From Gongronella butleri (lineage: Eukaryota > Mucoromycota > Mucoromycetes > Mucorales > Cunninghamellaceae): a DNA stretch of 64,000 nucleotides. Within the stretch, counting starts at the first letter, position 1. Every line of letters starts with the position of its first letter. Both the position numbers and the translations under genes were made by a program. Location of the stretch: positions 186,001-250,000 of the forward strand of contig JAIWZP010000025.1 of NCBI GenBank assembly GCA_025201375.1, written 5' to 3'. Below the pieces are notes generated by a model. It made no database searches. It saw nothing but the letters and a program-made list of their open reading frames with translations, and was not told where the DNA came from. Below are positions 50,891 through 61,479 of the stretch, piece by piece.

Positions 50891-51851
50891 GCTGTTCAGG
50901 TGCTCCATGTAAATTTTTTTTTGCAAGCAGTGACAGCTATTTGCTTTCAAAAGACCTTGTACTCGCATTCAAGCGCATTTTTTGCATGCATAGCTTGTTT
51001 TTTACCCGTACCTCTCTTGCTTGATCCCGCTGAGACCCCTTGAAATGAGGGGTAATGTTGCCAAAAAAAAAAAAAAAAAAAAATAGGAGACACGACCTTG
51101 CCGATCCTTCATGACGATCTCTCATTACCTGTTGCCGCTTTGAAAGTCAATGAGAAGTGTCTGCTATTCAGGATCCGTGTCAAGGCAATTTCAAAAGCGT
51201 GGATGGCCACAATTCCGGGAAAAGCGTTGCTGTAGAGCACAAAAAAGACATGGCTCGCTCATTTTGTCACTTACGCGTCCAAAACGCGGCAATTGACCCT
51301 GGTGGCTGCTGGCCTAGCTTTAAACAAAGACATTTATGCGACACGTTAATCAACGTGCATAATTTGTCAAAAAAAGAAAAAAAAAACTCGGTGCTCATTG
51401 ATCCGGCTCGTGTTTCCTCCGCTCTACACTTATCGAACCCCCCTTTCCCCTGGCTGATTTGGACAGAAGAACACACAGTCAAGCAAAGGAGATTCAAAGA
51501 GGTCGCGCTACGCACGTCCAGCACTACATCATCGTGGCGTCAGTGTCAAAATCCGCATTTTATCGGCTTTGAAGCGCAAACTTTGACACGCGCACGTCAA
51601 TAGCATGATACGGGTGCCAACGTCCCGTTCGTGCTGGCGCTTATGTGCAGTCGAGAAAAAAAAAAAAAAAACTCGAAACATCCTCTTTTACTACTGTAAA
51701 TTCATTGTTCGCGACAAATCTCATTGTTCTCCTCCCTCTTGAAATCACCCCTTTCTCGCCATTGGCATAAAAGGTGCCCACATTTTGCGGTTGATTTTTT
51801 TTCTTTTTACTTGTTTTTCTTCACAGCTCATTTCTCTTCCAATTCGACCAA
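50891..51851. other. Intergenic region upstream of small coiled-coil gene
   Basis: An A-run at 51061-51082, another A-run near 51655-51670 and TACTGTA near 51693. Inverted CCAAT (ATTGG at 51761) and CATAAAAG at 51766-51773 are a plausible core promoter for the gene at 51852. No gene seen. Confidence 0.5.
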
Positions 51852-52339
51852 ATGGCACGCAAGGAAATCTCAATCTCGCACGCAATTGCCACATCGCAGC
51901 ATCTTTTGACCGGCGCGTCGCCTGTGAGATGCCCGCAGCACCCCAATGGCATCTCAGACAGCCTTGCTGAGTAGTAAGTCGTAGTGGCAGCTGGTGAAAT
52001 GGTCATTTAACAAAGAGATTTATCTTTTTCTATGTTTTACTTTTTTTTTCCAGTGCCAGATATCGTTCCATGCGCGAAGAGGTGCGCCGTCTTCGTACGC
52101 AGCTGCAACATCTGCGTCAATCGCATGAGAACCTCGACCAGCTGGAATTGGCAGCAGAATCGGCGCAGCGTCGCCATGAAGTGCGCGAACGCCAGCGGCG
52201 CGTGTTTACTTACCGCCACCGCGGGCAAATGCCTGTGATGCGCGCCATTGCCTTGCGCCGACGCTTCCTGGACTTGGCCATCCAAGCCGTTGACCGCGCA
52301 TTGACGAACATGTTGGCCAGTTTGCCGAGCATTCGCTAG
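51852..52339 (+). CDS. Small unknown protein with coiled coil
   Basis: I do not recognise a family. Two exons join in frame, SDSLAE-Y|ARYRSMREEVRRL, across an intron of about 80 bases with good GTAAGT and TTCCAG borders. The product is about 135 residues. It starts MARKEISISHAIATSQHLLT. The middle is a strongly basic, Arg/Gln/Leu-rich coiled coil (VRRLRTQLQHLRQSHENLDQ, then ESAQRRHEVRERQRRVF). The C-terminus has a hydrophobic-basic helix ending LASLPSIR. The correct splice and sustained codon quality argue that it is real. Basic coiled coils of this size occur in many complexes, so no function is assigned. AATAAA follows at 52441-52446. Confidence 0.7.
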
Positions 52340-52720
52340 AAAAATGGGCACTGCCGCAAGAATGCTTATGTTATACGCATCATCCACTTGGACCCACCCA
52401 TTCCCTTGATAATCCCTTGAGCAGAGCTAGAATTCATTGCAATAAATAGATGATTGAGATCCTTCAGAAAGCAATTGGCGCCGATCATGACCATAAAACG
52501 CGCTTTTTCTGCCTTTTTTTTGTGAGTGTGACCCTTTATGATCACCCGGAACGACGTGTAAAAGCAACCAAATGCTAATCTCTTGGTAATGAGTGAAAGC
52601 AAAAAAGGAGGACAATGAAATTGAAATGGTGCGACGCAAGGGCAAGCATCGCTTATTTGAGACTCCGTCCATTTCGTCTTTTTGAACGTCTTTCTTCCCA
52701 ACTTTTGTCCCCCCTCCATC

Positions 52721-53311
52721 ATGTCGGCCTCGATTGATGTCACGGCTTTTGCGGATCCCGCGTTTGACGTGAAGAATTGGATTAACCAGGCCCTTGGTCC
52801 TCGTGCATCCATCTTTGCCACGCCCGAGCACGACAAGGGAAGCGAAAAGGACACAAGTGGCCAGCAGGATCCGGAGACACGGCCAAACGATGGCAAAGAC
52901 GACGCCAAAGATGACGAAAAGGACGCTGTGGCGACCAGTGACAAGGCGGGGTCGATTGAGCAGGATCTGACGATGCTCGCGACGAAATTGCAGCTGCACA
53001 GCGAGCAGACATCGCAGCAAATCACGACATTGACGGACCAAGTGATCCGGTCGATGCCGCGCATTGTGTACGATCTCAAATTGGTGGCCGAGGACGCCCA
53101 GGGCGCGCAAAAGGCGCTTCAAGAGGTGCAGCAGCAGCTCAACAAGACGCAACCTGCCATTGACGACGACGACGACTCGCTTGAGAAGCTCCGCCTGCTC
53201 CACATTTGCAAAACACGTATGGAAGACAGCCTGTATGCGCTCACCGAGGCTCAGAATTGGAGCAACCTCGAATCTCAGGTCAACAAGGCCCTTGACAACA
53301 TCGACACCTAG
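52721..53311 (+). CDS. COG7: COG7-like N-terminal protein, unusually short
   Basis: It resembles the N-terminus of subunit 7 of the conserved oligomeric Golgi complex, a tether for retrograde vesicles. Single exon, 196 residues. The opening DVTAFADPAFDVKNWINQAL matches the FDVKEWIN start typical of COG7. An acidic, low-complexity linker follows (residues 40-80). Then comes a coiled coil with the family-like phrases LATKLQLHSEQTS, IRSMPRIVYDLKLVAEDAQ, and CKTRMEDSLYALTEAQNWSN. Animal COG7 has about 770 residues; the yeast protein is much shorter (about 280). The TAG stop and the closely opposed OSBP gene (stop 110 bases away) leave no room for a C-terminal part. Identity rests on the N-terminal match; 'short COG7' is my reading. 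Confidence 0.75.
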   Translation: MSASIDVTAFADPAFDVKNWINQALGPRASIFATPEHDKGSEKDTSGQQDPETRPNDGKDDAKDDEKDAVATSDKAGSIEQDLTMLATKLQLHSEQTSQQITTLTDQVIRSMPRIVYDLKLVAEDAQGAQKALQEVQQQLNKTQPAIDDDDDSLEKLRLLHICKTRMEDSLYALTEAQNWSNLESQVNKALDNIDT

Positions 53312-53420
53312 ACAAAATTCTCGCTTTTCATAATAGAGCATTGATACCCCCCCTTTTCGCGATTTTCTTAATGGATAAAGATGGATGCGCCTTTTTTTAT
53401 TTTTCATTCTTCGTTCAATT

Positions 53421-53638
53421 TCACCAGAGCTCCTCGAGATCAGCGGGCCATTGTTGCTTGGCACGTGCCTCCCAATAGCCGCCTTTGTAAACCCATTGCA
53501 ATGGGTCGTCAGGGCGCGATTCGAACCATTTGGGGCGGGGCTGCACGCCATTGGCCTCGTATTCGGCGCGTCGCTGGCGCTGCAACGTCTCAACACGCGC
53601 TTTCTCATCCTCGGCCTGGTCAATGCATCCTGGAATAC

Positions 53639-53677
<39 letters not shown>

Positions 53678-56600
53678 TGGGCTTGAGGCATCCTCTTTTT
53701 TCCATTTTCACTTGCCTTGCTCCAAGAGGCGCTGGTCTGGGCGGTGACGTGTGTCTGTCGGCGGCAAATGATCGCGTTCAATGTCGGTCAGCTCGTTCAA
53801 TTCCATACAGAATTGCGTGTAGCCATAGTAAGCCTCATAGTCCTCGGCGACAGGCGGCTGGACCTTCCAGAGCCGCTCGTATTGACGTTCACCCAGAACA
53901 AGCGACAATTCGTCGCTCCATTTGCCAACGACGCGGCGCGCGACGCGATTTTGCTGGTAACACACGATCTCGACCTCGTTCCGGTCCCATTCTTGCGATA
54001 ACCACTTGCCACGCTTCGCTTCCTTGTATGTGATCATCGCATAGTCGCCCGTCGATTCGTTTTGAACCTTGACATCGCCAATGTGCTCCAGGTAGCGCGT
54101 GCCAAACACCATGTTGCGCAAATGGCTGCTGGGTTTGTTGTATGTAAAGTGATCCCCCGACTTTGCAAGCCGGACATGCACCGTGCCCTCCGAAATGAAC
54201 TCCATGGATCGTCCTACATTTTGCAAAAATGACCATGAGGTTCGGGGGAGGGCCTCTTTTTTCACCGCTTCTCCAATTTTTTACCCCAAAACTTGGATGT
54301 GCCTTCCGTGGCCTGCCAAAAAGAAAAGTGGGTCGACTCGGCGTGGCACTAATGAAAGAGGGAAAATCAGATTCTGTGTTACTTTGCCGCAATTGGGCCA
54401 ACTTTTTCATTTTGTCGTTGTTTTGTCCACTTGCACGCAAACTTACGGCCATGATGTTGGGGCGATGCGACACTTTCTCGGCAATGAACTTGAATCCCTT
54501 GTCGGGACGCACACACTCGTACGTTTCAAAGAGCAATGGGTTGAAGAATTTGCGATGGCTGCGGAATTGGCTGGACGCAAAGGCTGAAACGGAGAACACA
54601 GCCACATACATGAGCCTGTCCACCGGATCGGCAAGGCCATCAGCCCGATCCAGCAGCGACGAGTACTCTAGCTCCTCGCACTGGCGCTGCAGTAAGTTCA
54701 ACGGCTCATTGAGTGCGGCCGGCATCGAAATGGTCGATAAATCCTTGCCAACGTTCTTGCGCAGCAATTCAAACAGATTCACCGTGTTCTCGACCATGGG
54801 GTGAGGCAATACTTTTCGACGAGTCGTCGAGAGCGGCATCAATTCATTGGAAATCGGCTTGATGGTCGCATTGGACTGCACAGACGCCACTTCTTCTTGG
54901 TGCACTGCTCGAGAGAGAGAAAAGAGAGACGCGCATGAAGATCACACGTGAATTGACGCGCCACGTGGCCCAGCATTTCTTTTCTATTTTTTTTCCTTGT
55001 TTTTCCTACCTTCATCAAAGCTTGAATCGTCCAATTCATCTTGCGGCAAGTCGTCTTCATCCTCATCCTGCGACCAAACATGTTCGTCGTCGCCCTGAGC
55101 GTCGGCATAGGCGCTCGACTTGCTGGTGGACGAGGCAAGTGAATAAAAGCTCGTGGAGCTGGGCGTGCCAATCTCGGAGCGCTGCTGGTAGATGGTGCTG
55201 AGGCGCTTTTGCTGCGATTTCACGTGGCGCTGCAATTGCACATATTCTTGCTCCATGTTGAGCCGCACATCCATCATGTGCTGGATGGTGTGTTGCATTT
55301 GCTCGAGAATCGACTGATGAAGCGATCCTGACTCGAGCGAATCCATGGGCAAAAGTGGCGGCACTTGCGATCCACGGCGGAACGTGAATCGGCGCTTCAG
55401 TCGCTGCGACGACGCGTTGTTGGCGCCAATGCTGTTTGGGCTGCTTGGCAACGACGATGTCGGCGATGTCGCCGGAGTGGCCAAGACAGATGCTTGTTCT
55501 TGTGCAGTGGGTGCGCCCTGGTGCGGATGGAAATGCGCGTCCGTGGGCGTCGAAGGTGCAACGGGCGCCGCATCGGACCACGTACGCATCAATCGCCGGA
55601 CATCGTTTTTTAACGTGTCCAAATCCTTGTACATCATGAGAAACCCTTCATCCATGGTTGTAGAATTCGATGCATCCACAAAAGTCCCGTCTTCCATCAG
55701 TTTGTCGCTCAGTACACTACCAGCACGCATCCCCTGGCACCCATTGTCGCCAACAGCTTCATCTTCATCGTCGTCCGAGCTCTTTTCGCCGAAATTCGAC
55801 CGATGCAATGCCGAACTAGCAAGTGTCGTGGGTGTCTTGCTGCTTGTGCTGTTACGGTACTTGTTGTCGGGCAGAAACCACGTGCCATCAATGAGAATGC
55901 CGCCCGTGCTATCGCGGCGGTGCTGCTGATGCCGATTTGCGCGCTGCCGACGAAGCACCTCCACCCATTTTTCAAAATCTTCCTTGGTGAGTGCCTTTAG
56001 ATGATAGATGGTCGTGCCCGTGTCCATGTGGATCGTGCGCTGCTTGGGATAAATCGTCATTGTCGTCAAAATCACCTGAATCGACCCGCGCTTGATCCCG
56101 TATGGATCCACAGAGTATGATAGAGTGCCATTGGGAGACAATTCAAACCATCGCTTGGCCCAGCCTAAAAGGAGCACATGTGGAAAACAAGAAACAATGG
56201 GGGCAAAAGGCGTGAGGCAAAGCCCCCCCTTTTTTTCGTGCACGTTTTTTTTCGTGTTTTTTTTTTTTTTTTTTTTTTTTTACCTTGCATCCGTTTGCGG
56301 CGCTTCTTCAAGAGATAGCCGGCAATAATCTGATCATCGAGTAGACGCTCATCCGCTATCAATTCATCGCTGGACACCGTGAATGACAGGATTTTGGGTT
56401 TTTGAATGGAACTTGTATTGTCTAGAACAGGAGGCCGGGTGGAACAAAGTTGGGGTCAATTCGCATTTGGCTGGCCCCCGGCCTTTTTTTTTTTTTAACT
56501 TTTGCTCCTCTTCTTGGCCTTTTCTCCCTTATTTTACCAAACATCAAGACAAAATTGCCAGCCTCGCTTACAACGTGCGATCCCTGAATCACCTTTTCCG

Positions 56601-56970
56601 ACGACTGGACGTGTGTGACGGGAATGATCTCAGTGAAATCGCGCTGCAGCAAATGAGACACGGCCGACGATTTCCGGCGGCGCTGTGCGAGCTCAAGCTG
56701 AGGATGTTGGCGCGGCGCCGCGGCGTGATCCAATGCAGTGGTGGTGCCGGCTACGGTGCTTCGCTGCGACACCTGGCGCGACAATGCCGACGGGGCATAC
56801 GACGACGCGTCCGCGTTGCCAAGAGTCAAAGGCAGACCAGGGCTGTAAAAAAGGCCAAAACTGATATTGTTCTTTTTTGTCGAGAACGACCAGTGAATAG
56901 TCGCGCCCGGCTGCTTCACATACAGGTGATGCTCATAGGCATCGCGTGCTTGGATCTGTATTTCGGGCAT
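53421..56970 (-). CDS. Oxysterol-binding protein with GOLD-PH-ORD layout (Osh3-like)
   Basis: A lipid-transfer protein that moves sterol or phosphoinositides between membranes, typically at ER-plasma membrane contacts. The start is MPEIQIQARDAYEHHLYVK at 56968-56970; an upstream in-frame Met is possible. The N-terminal GOLD domain runs through TIHWSFSTKKNNISFGLF and is closed by GNFVLMF|DNTSSIQKPKILSF. The PH domain is GYLLKKRRKRMQG|WAKRWFELSPNG to EDFEKWVEVLRRQR. A long Ser-rich linker with a coiled-coil stretch follows. The ORD begins RRKVLPHPMVENTVNLFELL. The signature reads EKVSHRPN instead of EQVSHHPP. A 64-base exon (54285-54348) codes CHAESTHFSFWQ... and restores the frame into FWGRSMEFISEGTVHVRL. 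The C-terminus WVYKGGYWEARAKQQW is typical. About 1030 residues. Confidence 0.93.
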
Positions 56971-58559
56971 CGTAATACAAAAAAGACACACAAAGCCAAT
57001 AAAAAAGAAAAAGAAGAAAAAGAAAGGGGAAAAGATTGAGGAAATGGGCGCAATTTAACAATTGAAGTCTTGATCATGTGCCTTGCTTCAGGGTGTCATC
57101 CGCTCGCCCCTTGAAACAAAAAAAAAAAGGAACAATAGCCTTGCCAAATATTCCTCCCCCAAAATTGGGCCACGTTGCACTGGCACCACCCCCAATGTCT
57201 TGCCAAAGTGGGCGTGTCGCCTGATACATGCCCAGAATGTACTTTTACAACTTGCATGTGCAGTGTATCATTGGCCAGGACGCGCGTCTATCTCTGGGTG
57301 GCGCCAAATAGCAAATACCGCCATTTTACGACTGTTGGCTTGCAAATCAAGAAGATCTTGGTCCTGACTGCCCTCATTTTTTGTTGTATTATTTTAGTGA
57401 TCTTGGTTGCACAGCTGAACTTGGATCATCATCCTTCTTGCCCCACTTTTATTTGTGCATCTTCATGAAAATTGATTTACCCTATTCGGTCGATGCAAGC
57501 CTTCTCTTTGTGCATTTGTCACACGTGGACACAACCATTTGCACTTGCCTGCCTCTCATTGCAAGTGACCCAATCACCTGGAAATTGGCTGGGTTCAGCC
57601 CTACGTCAGCACTTTGTGACAAGAGTGCCCGAGATGCCAAAAACACGCTCTATCGCCCGACCTATTAGTAAAACATGTGCCTGAATGCACCATTCTCCCT
57701 GCGCACAGAGTGAAGCGTACGTTTGTTCAAAGCGGAGACCAAATTCAAAACACGCGAAAGGCGTAAAAAAAGGGCCAGCCAATTCGCATAGGGCGAACTT
57801 CTTGGTGGCGCGTCAAACAACGATCAGATCAACTTTGAATACAGATCATTATTAATGCATTTCTACCCCTTTGCCCATTCGTTCAGAGGGGAAAAAAAGG
57901 CGGAGGACGATTAGGCCATAGTCGAGACACACACCCTTTTCGCTTTTTTTTTCTCTCCGTCTATTGCTGAGCATCGCAAATCATGCATAGATTGCCTGCA
58001 AAGCAGCTTTGCCATTACGATATATTATTTTGGCGCGTCTCGTTTCAAAAAAGCTCTTGAAACCTAGTGGTCAACCAGACAGTTCTGGTGAAATCCCCAA
58101 AATTACCGATTTTCATCACAAATATGATACAGCACAATCTTAAACACTACTGTACCTAAGTACAGAGTTTCCACTGATCATTTGCGCGCCGTTGGAATGT
58201 TTTTGCACGCAAAAAGGACTTGTTCAGCCATCAATAAAAAAGGAAATGCACGCCAATGTCATCATTAGCGCTCGCCGCATCATCAGTCCACGCAAATTTT
58301 AGTCTCGATGCGCGCTAATTTAATTTCCAGGGCATGCGAATTCTTTTTTTGTGGTTGTCACACGAGCCGAACGCTATACAGTACAAATTGAGTCGAACGC
58401 CGGCCAAACGATTCGAACACGGTACAAAGTGAGTCGAACGCCGGGCAAACGACGCGTCGAAGAACGCTGGGCGAGTGAGTCGACAAGTTTGATTTTTTGA
58501 ATTTTTTTTTTTTTTTTGCCCAGCCAAATGAGACGCACCATATTACAGTATGATACGTA
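56971..58559. other. Long intergenic region, no gene seen
   Basis: It includes the OSBP promoter. A plus-strand open frame at 57175-57468 has a hydrophobic segment but no start context or splice partners, so I do not call it a gene. TACTGTA/TACAGTA words appear near 58152, 58380 and 58545. Three neighbouring phrases with GAGTCGAACGCCGG or a close variant (58388-58480) form a small local repeat of about 45 bases. Confidence 0.5.
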
Positions 58560-60770
58560 ATGATTGCCCTCAATGACGAAATTATTGCTTAATTTCTTTT
58601 TACACTTATTACTGTTATGTTACTGCCTCTCCAGTCTACAGGCGTACTTGTCGCTGGCAAAATCGAGTGTGAAAAATAAAAATGCGGTCCTGACGGAGGG
58701 TTTTTATTCGTACAAGATCAGGTCATCACCTCAGATCTGGTCCGCGCCTTTTTTCAGTCAACATGAAGTTGAAAACAGAGGTCAATCAATTGTTAAGTCG
58801 TCGTCGTTGTTGCTTGTGCAGCAGCAGATGAATCCAAAATCTCGAAAATTTCACAATTTTTACAATGTCTTCACAAATTCTTCCTCGATTGCCATGAAAC
58901 TTGCATTGTTCGAATCTGACAGGCTCGGACGTCATTTCCAGAATGTTTGTTCGCCCGATGCGTGACCTTCTTTGAACGCTTACGATGAATGCCGCTCAAA
59001 CATTAAATACTGTAAAATGTATGTAAATTTTCAACTTCGATGTTCTCGGCACCCGACAAGGTGATACACGGCGCTTTTTGCGTGTCAAAAGCATCCGGTG
59101 AATCTCCATCAATTGAAGAATGAGACCAGTAGTTGCATCGATGGATGGCCAAAACTCGCAGAGAAAATTTGTGAAATGGGTAGAGGAAAAAGTCAAGAAA
59201 AAGGGAACACAAGTAAATACTGTACTTTGAGAATCGAATACGGTTTACAGTATTAGGGATATGAAAAGATTCTCTATTTAAAAGAAATGAATAAAACTAG
59301 GGTTTCAAAATAGCAAGGTGTCGATTGATGTCTGGATGCATGGCTGTCAAGCACGCATGCATGTCCTTTCCGACGAGGCATGTACAGTATAAAGTGAGCC
59401 GCGCTCAATTAGCAATTGAGCTTGACTCCGGATATTGTTACAAGCAGGGACGCGCTGTCCATGGCCAATTGACCCTTGGACGCGTCTGAGGCATGAATGG
59501 ACAAGTAGGACTCCATTGGCAAGCCGACAGCCAGAAAAGAAAGTTTTTTTTTACAGTATCTGTCTTTCGGGCTCGCACGTGCATGCCCACATCCTGGTCC
59601 ATGCAATCCCTGTTCAGACATCACGAATAAGACATCTTATCAAGGGTGCGTACAAGAGAACGAATGGTAGAAAGGGTGCGCTGTCCTTTCATCACAAATA
59701 AAATCGTGATTGAATGGGTAAGACCTGGCGACAGCAGCCAACAACGTGTGAGCGGGGCTTAATTAGCCGGGCTAGGCAAGTGCCCGTCCATCTGGATTAG
59801 AATCCAGGAATGCGGCATAGAGCATGATGTACAGTACTGTACGACGCGATTTGTATCGCGTTTGCTTTCTTTCTTTTTTATTTCTTTTTTATACAATTTG
59901 AGAACGACAAGCCCAGACACGGCCAGCGCGTCTGACTTGGGGTAATTTTATCTGCTCTTTCACATGGACGTATCCATTGTGATTTTTAATTAAGAATATC
60001 ACGCTCTGCAAGCAGCAAATACAACAAAATTCACTTTTCGTCAAAATCTTTGATCGCGATTTGCTCGACAACAACGGTCTAATCGACCCCCAATTTTTAT
60101 TGCAGTTTTGATAACAAACAGGGGGGCAAAGCATCTAATAGGATGACTTGCAGCGCGCCAACTTGAGCTTATAAAACTTTTTGCATCGGTCATTTCACTA
60201 GGCTACAGCCCACTCAATCAACACACAAAAACGTGCAAATACTGTAAAAAAATAAAAAATACAGTAAAAAATAAAAATTCCATGCAATTCACGCACCTTA
60301 ATTTGAAGGGTCAAACCTTAGATTTTTGCAAAAAAAATCTTGCCCAATTTTTTCTCAGTCGATCGTCGTTCATCATGCATCACTCTTTGGGCTTTTTCTT
60401 GCGTTGGCGGGCGACTTGTCATTTTGGCAGCCAATAGCAAATTGTCGGAGTTGCCTCTTTGGGATGCATTGATCACTCGGAGATCGAAATTTCCCAAATT
60501 TGGCATTTTCTGGGATAGAAAAGTGTGACCCCTGAGTGACCCCTGAATTTTTCAAAAGTGGTCGTAGGTAGCGCTTTGGGGTTTTAAGCTTTTTTGCTGC
60601 AAATTTTGCGCTAAATGCGATGCTGCTGTTCTTGAGCGGGGTCGACCATGCAGATGGCTAGATGAATAAAAAATAGTACATTTCTGACGGTTTTGGCATT
60701 TTGCAGCCGAAAAAAATCGGGCGGTGTTGTATTTGCCGTCCTCAGAGCATAAGCGATCAAGTTGTTTAGA
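58560..60770 (+). repeat. Dispersed repeats C and B, copy 4
   Basis: 58980-59170 and 60010-60110 match segment C (ATCGATGGATGGCCAAAACT, CAAAATCTTTGATCGCGATT). 60110-60730 matches segment B, with the same landmarks as at 13030-13740 and 33810-34470. An inverted LTR-like piece (59230-59300) lies within it. Many TA-NNN-TA words are present (59246, 59388, 59553, 59834, 60239, 60258). Non-coding. Confidence 0.7.
59230..59300 (-). repeat. LTR-like fragment, inverted relative to 61360
   Basis: On the minus strand it reads AAATAGAGAATC, then AATACTGTAAACCGTAT. The plus-strand sequence at 61370-61408 reads AAATAGAGAATC then AATAAACCGTAT. The two are homologous and differ by an extra CTGTA that splits the AATAAA here. 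Confidence 0.55.
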
Positions 60771-61359
60771 CGCGCAATGGCGCGTACTTGGTATTTTTAC
60801 CAGTGCTGTAAATATAGGCAATTGCCGCACACGTCGCTCCGACGCTCCTTCCCAATCTGGGGTTTGATTCCCCGCTCTCGCTCAGGCCGCTGTCGGGCCG
60901 TCATCCGCATCGCATTGTAATCATGATGCCCGAAATAAGGAATGCGCACCTTTATCATCCTTTATGCTCTCACATTGAATTGTACGCGCTCATTACGTGA
61001 TGCATCCATCAATGCCCTTAATACAAATGATCCAGACATGCAGAGTCGTGGCTTGGCCATGACCAGCCACGAGCTCGGGCCAAGCATGGCAAAAATAGAA
61101 TATATAAAAAAAAAAGAGCCGCGCGCCGCAGGCGCTGGTTTCACCGGCTCAATGGCCATGCCCTGATCAGCCCCATGTATATGCATATCGATGGCATTCA
61201 ATGGATTGAAACAAACGCCCTTGATACCGATCCGAGGTCTTTTCACAATTGATGCAAAGCGACAGATAATATGTTTTGCCTCAGATACGGAGAGTCTCGA
61301 CAGCTCTCTCTTACAGCGTTGTTTCTCCGCATCTCACGATCTGATACCATCGTCCTTTC
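60771..61359. other. Gene-poor region, no gene seen
   Basis: Contains GGTTTGATTCC near 60862, which resembles a tRNA B box but has no matching tRNA fold. No credible open frame. Confidence 0.4.
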
Positions 61360-61470
61360 ACGTTTTGTATAAATAGAGAATCGTTTTACATTTCAATAAA
61401 CCGTATCTGTTTGCGATTGTATTTCTTGTCTTTTGTTTTCTTGTCACATTCTCCACCCACCAATTTTACA
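61360..61470 (+). repeat. Possible solo-LTR fragment (TATA plus poly(A) signal)
   Basis: TATAAATA at 61368-61375 is followed 20 bases later by AATAAA (61395-61400) and a T-rich stretch. This promoter-then-polyadenylation layout is typical of an LTR. An inverted homologue is at 59230-59300. LTR ends, primer-binding site and target duplications are not identified, so the class is uncertain. Confidence 0.4.
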
Positions 61471-61479
61471 GGCGGCATG

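Noticed and set aside
57175..57468. Open frame with a hydrophobic helix upstream of the Osh3-like gene
   Set aside because: No promoter, no splice continuation and poor codon pattern; it lies in otherwise non-coding sequence.
59740..59820. Second tRNA-like patch (CTGGATTAGAATCCAGG)
   Set aside because: It forms only one hairpin; D-arm and acceptor stem are missing.
60780..60900. tRNA-like B box GGTTTGATTCC
   Set aside because: No matching A box at a proper distance, and the flanks do not form an acceptor stem. I found no tRNA gene in the window.
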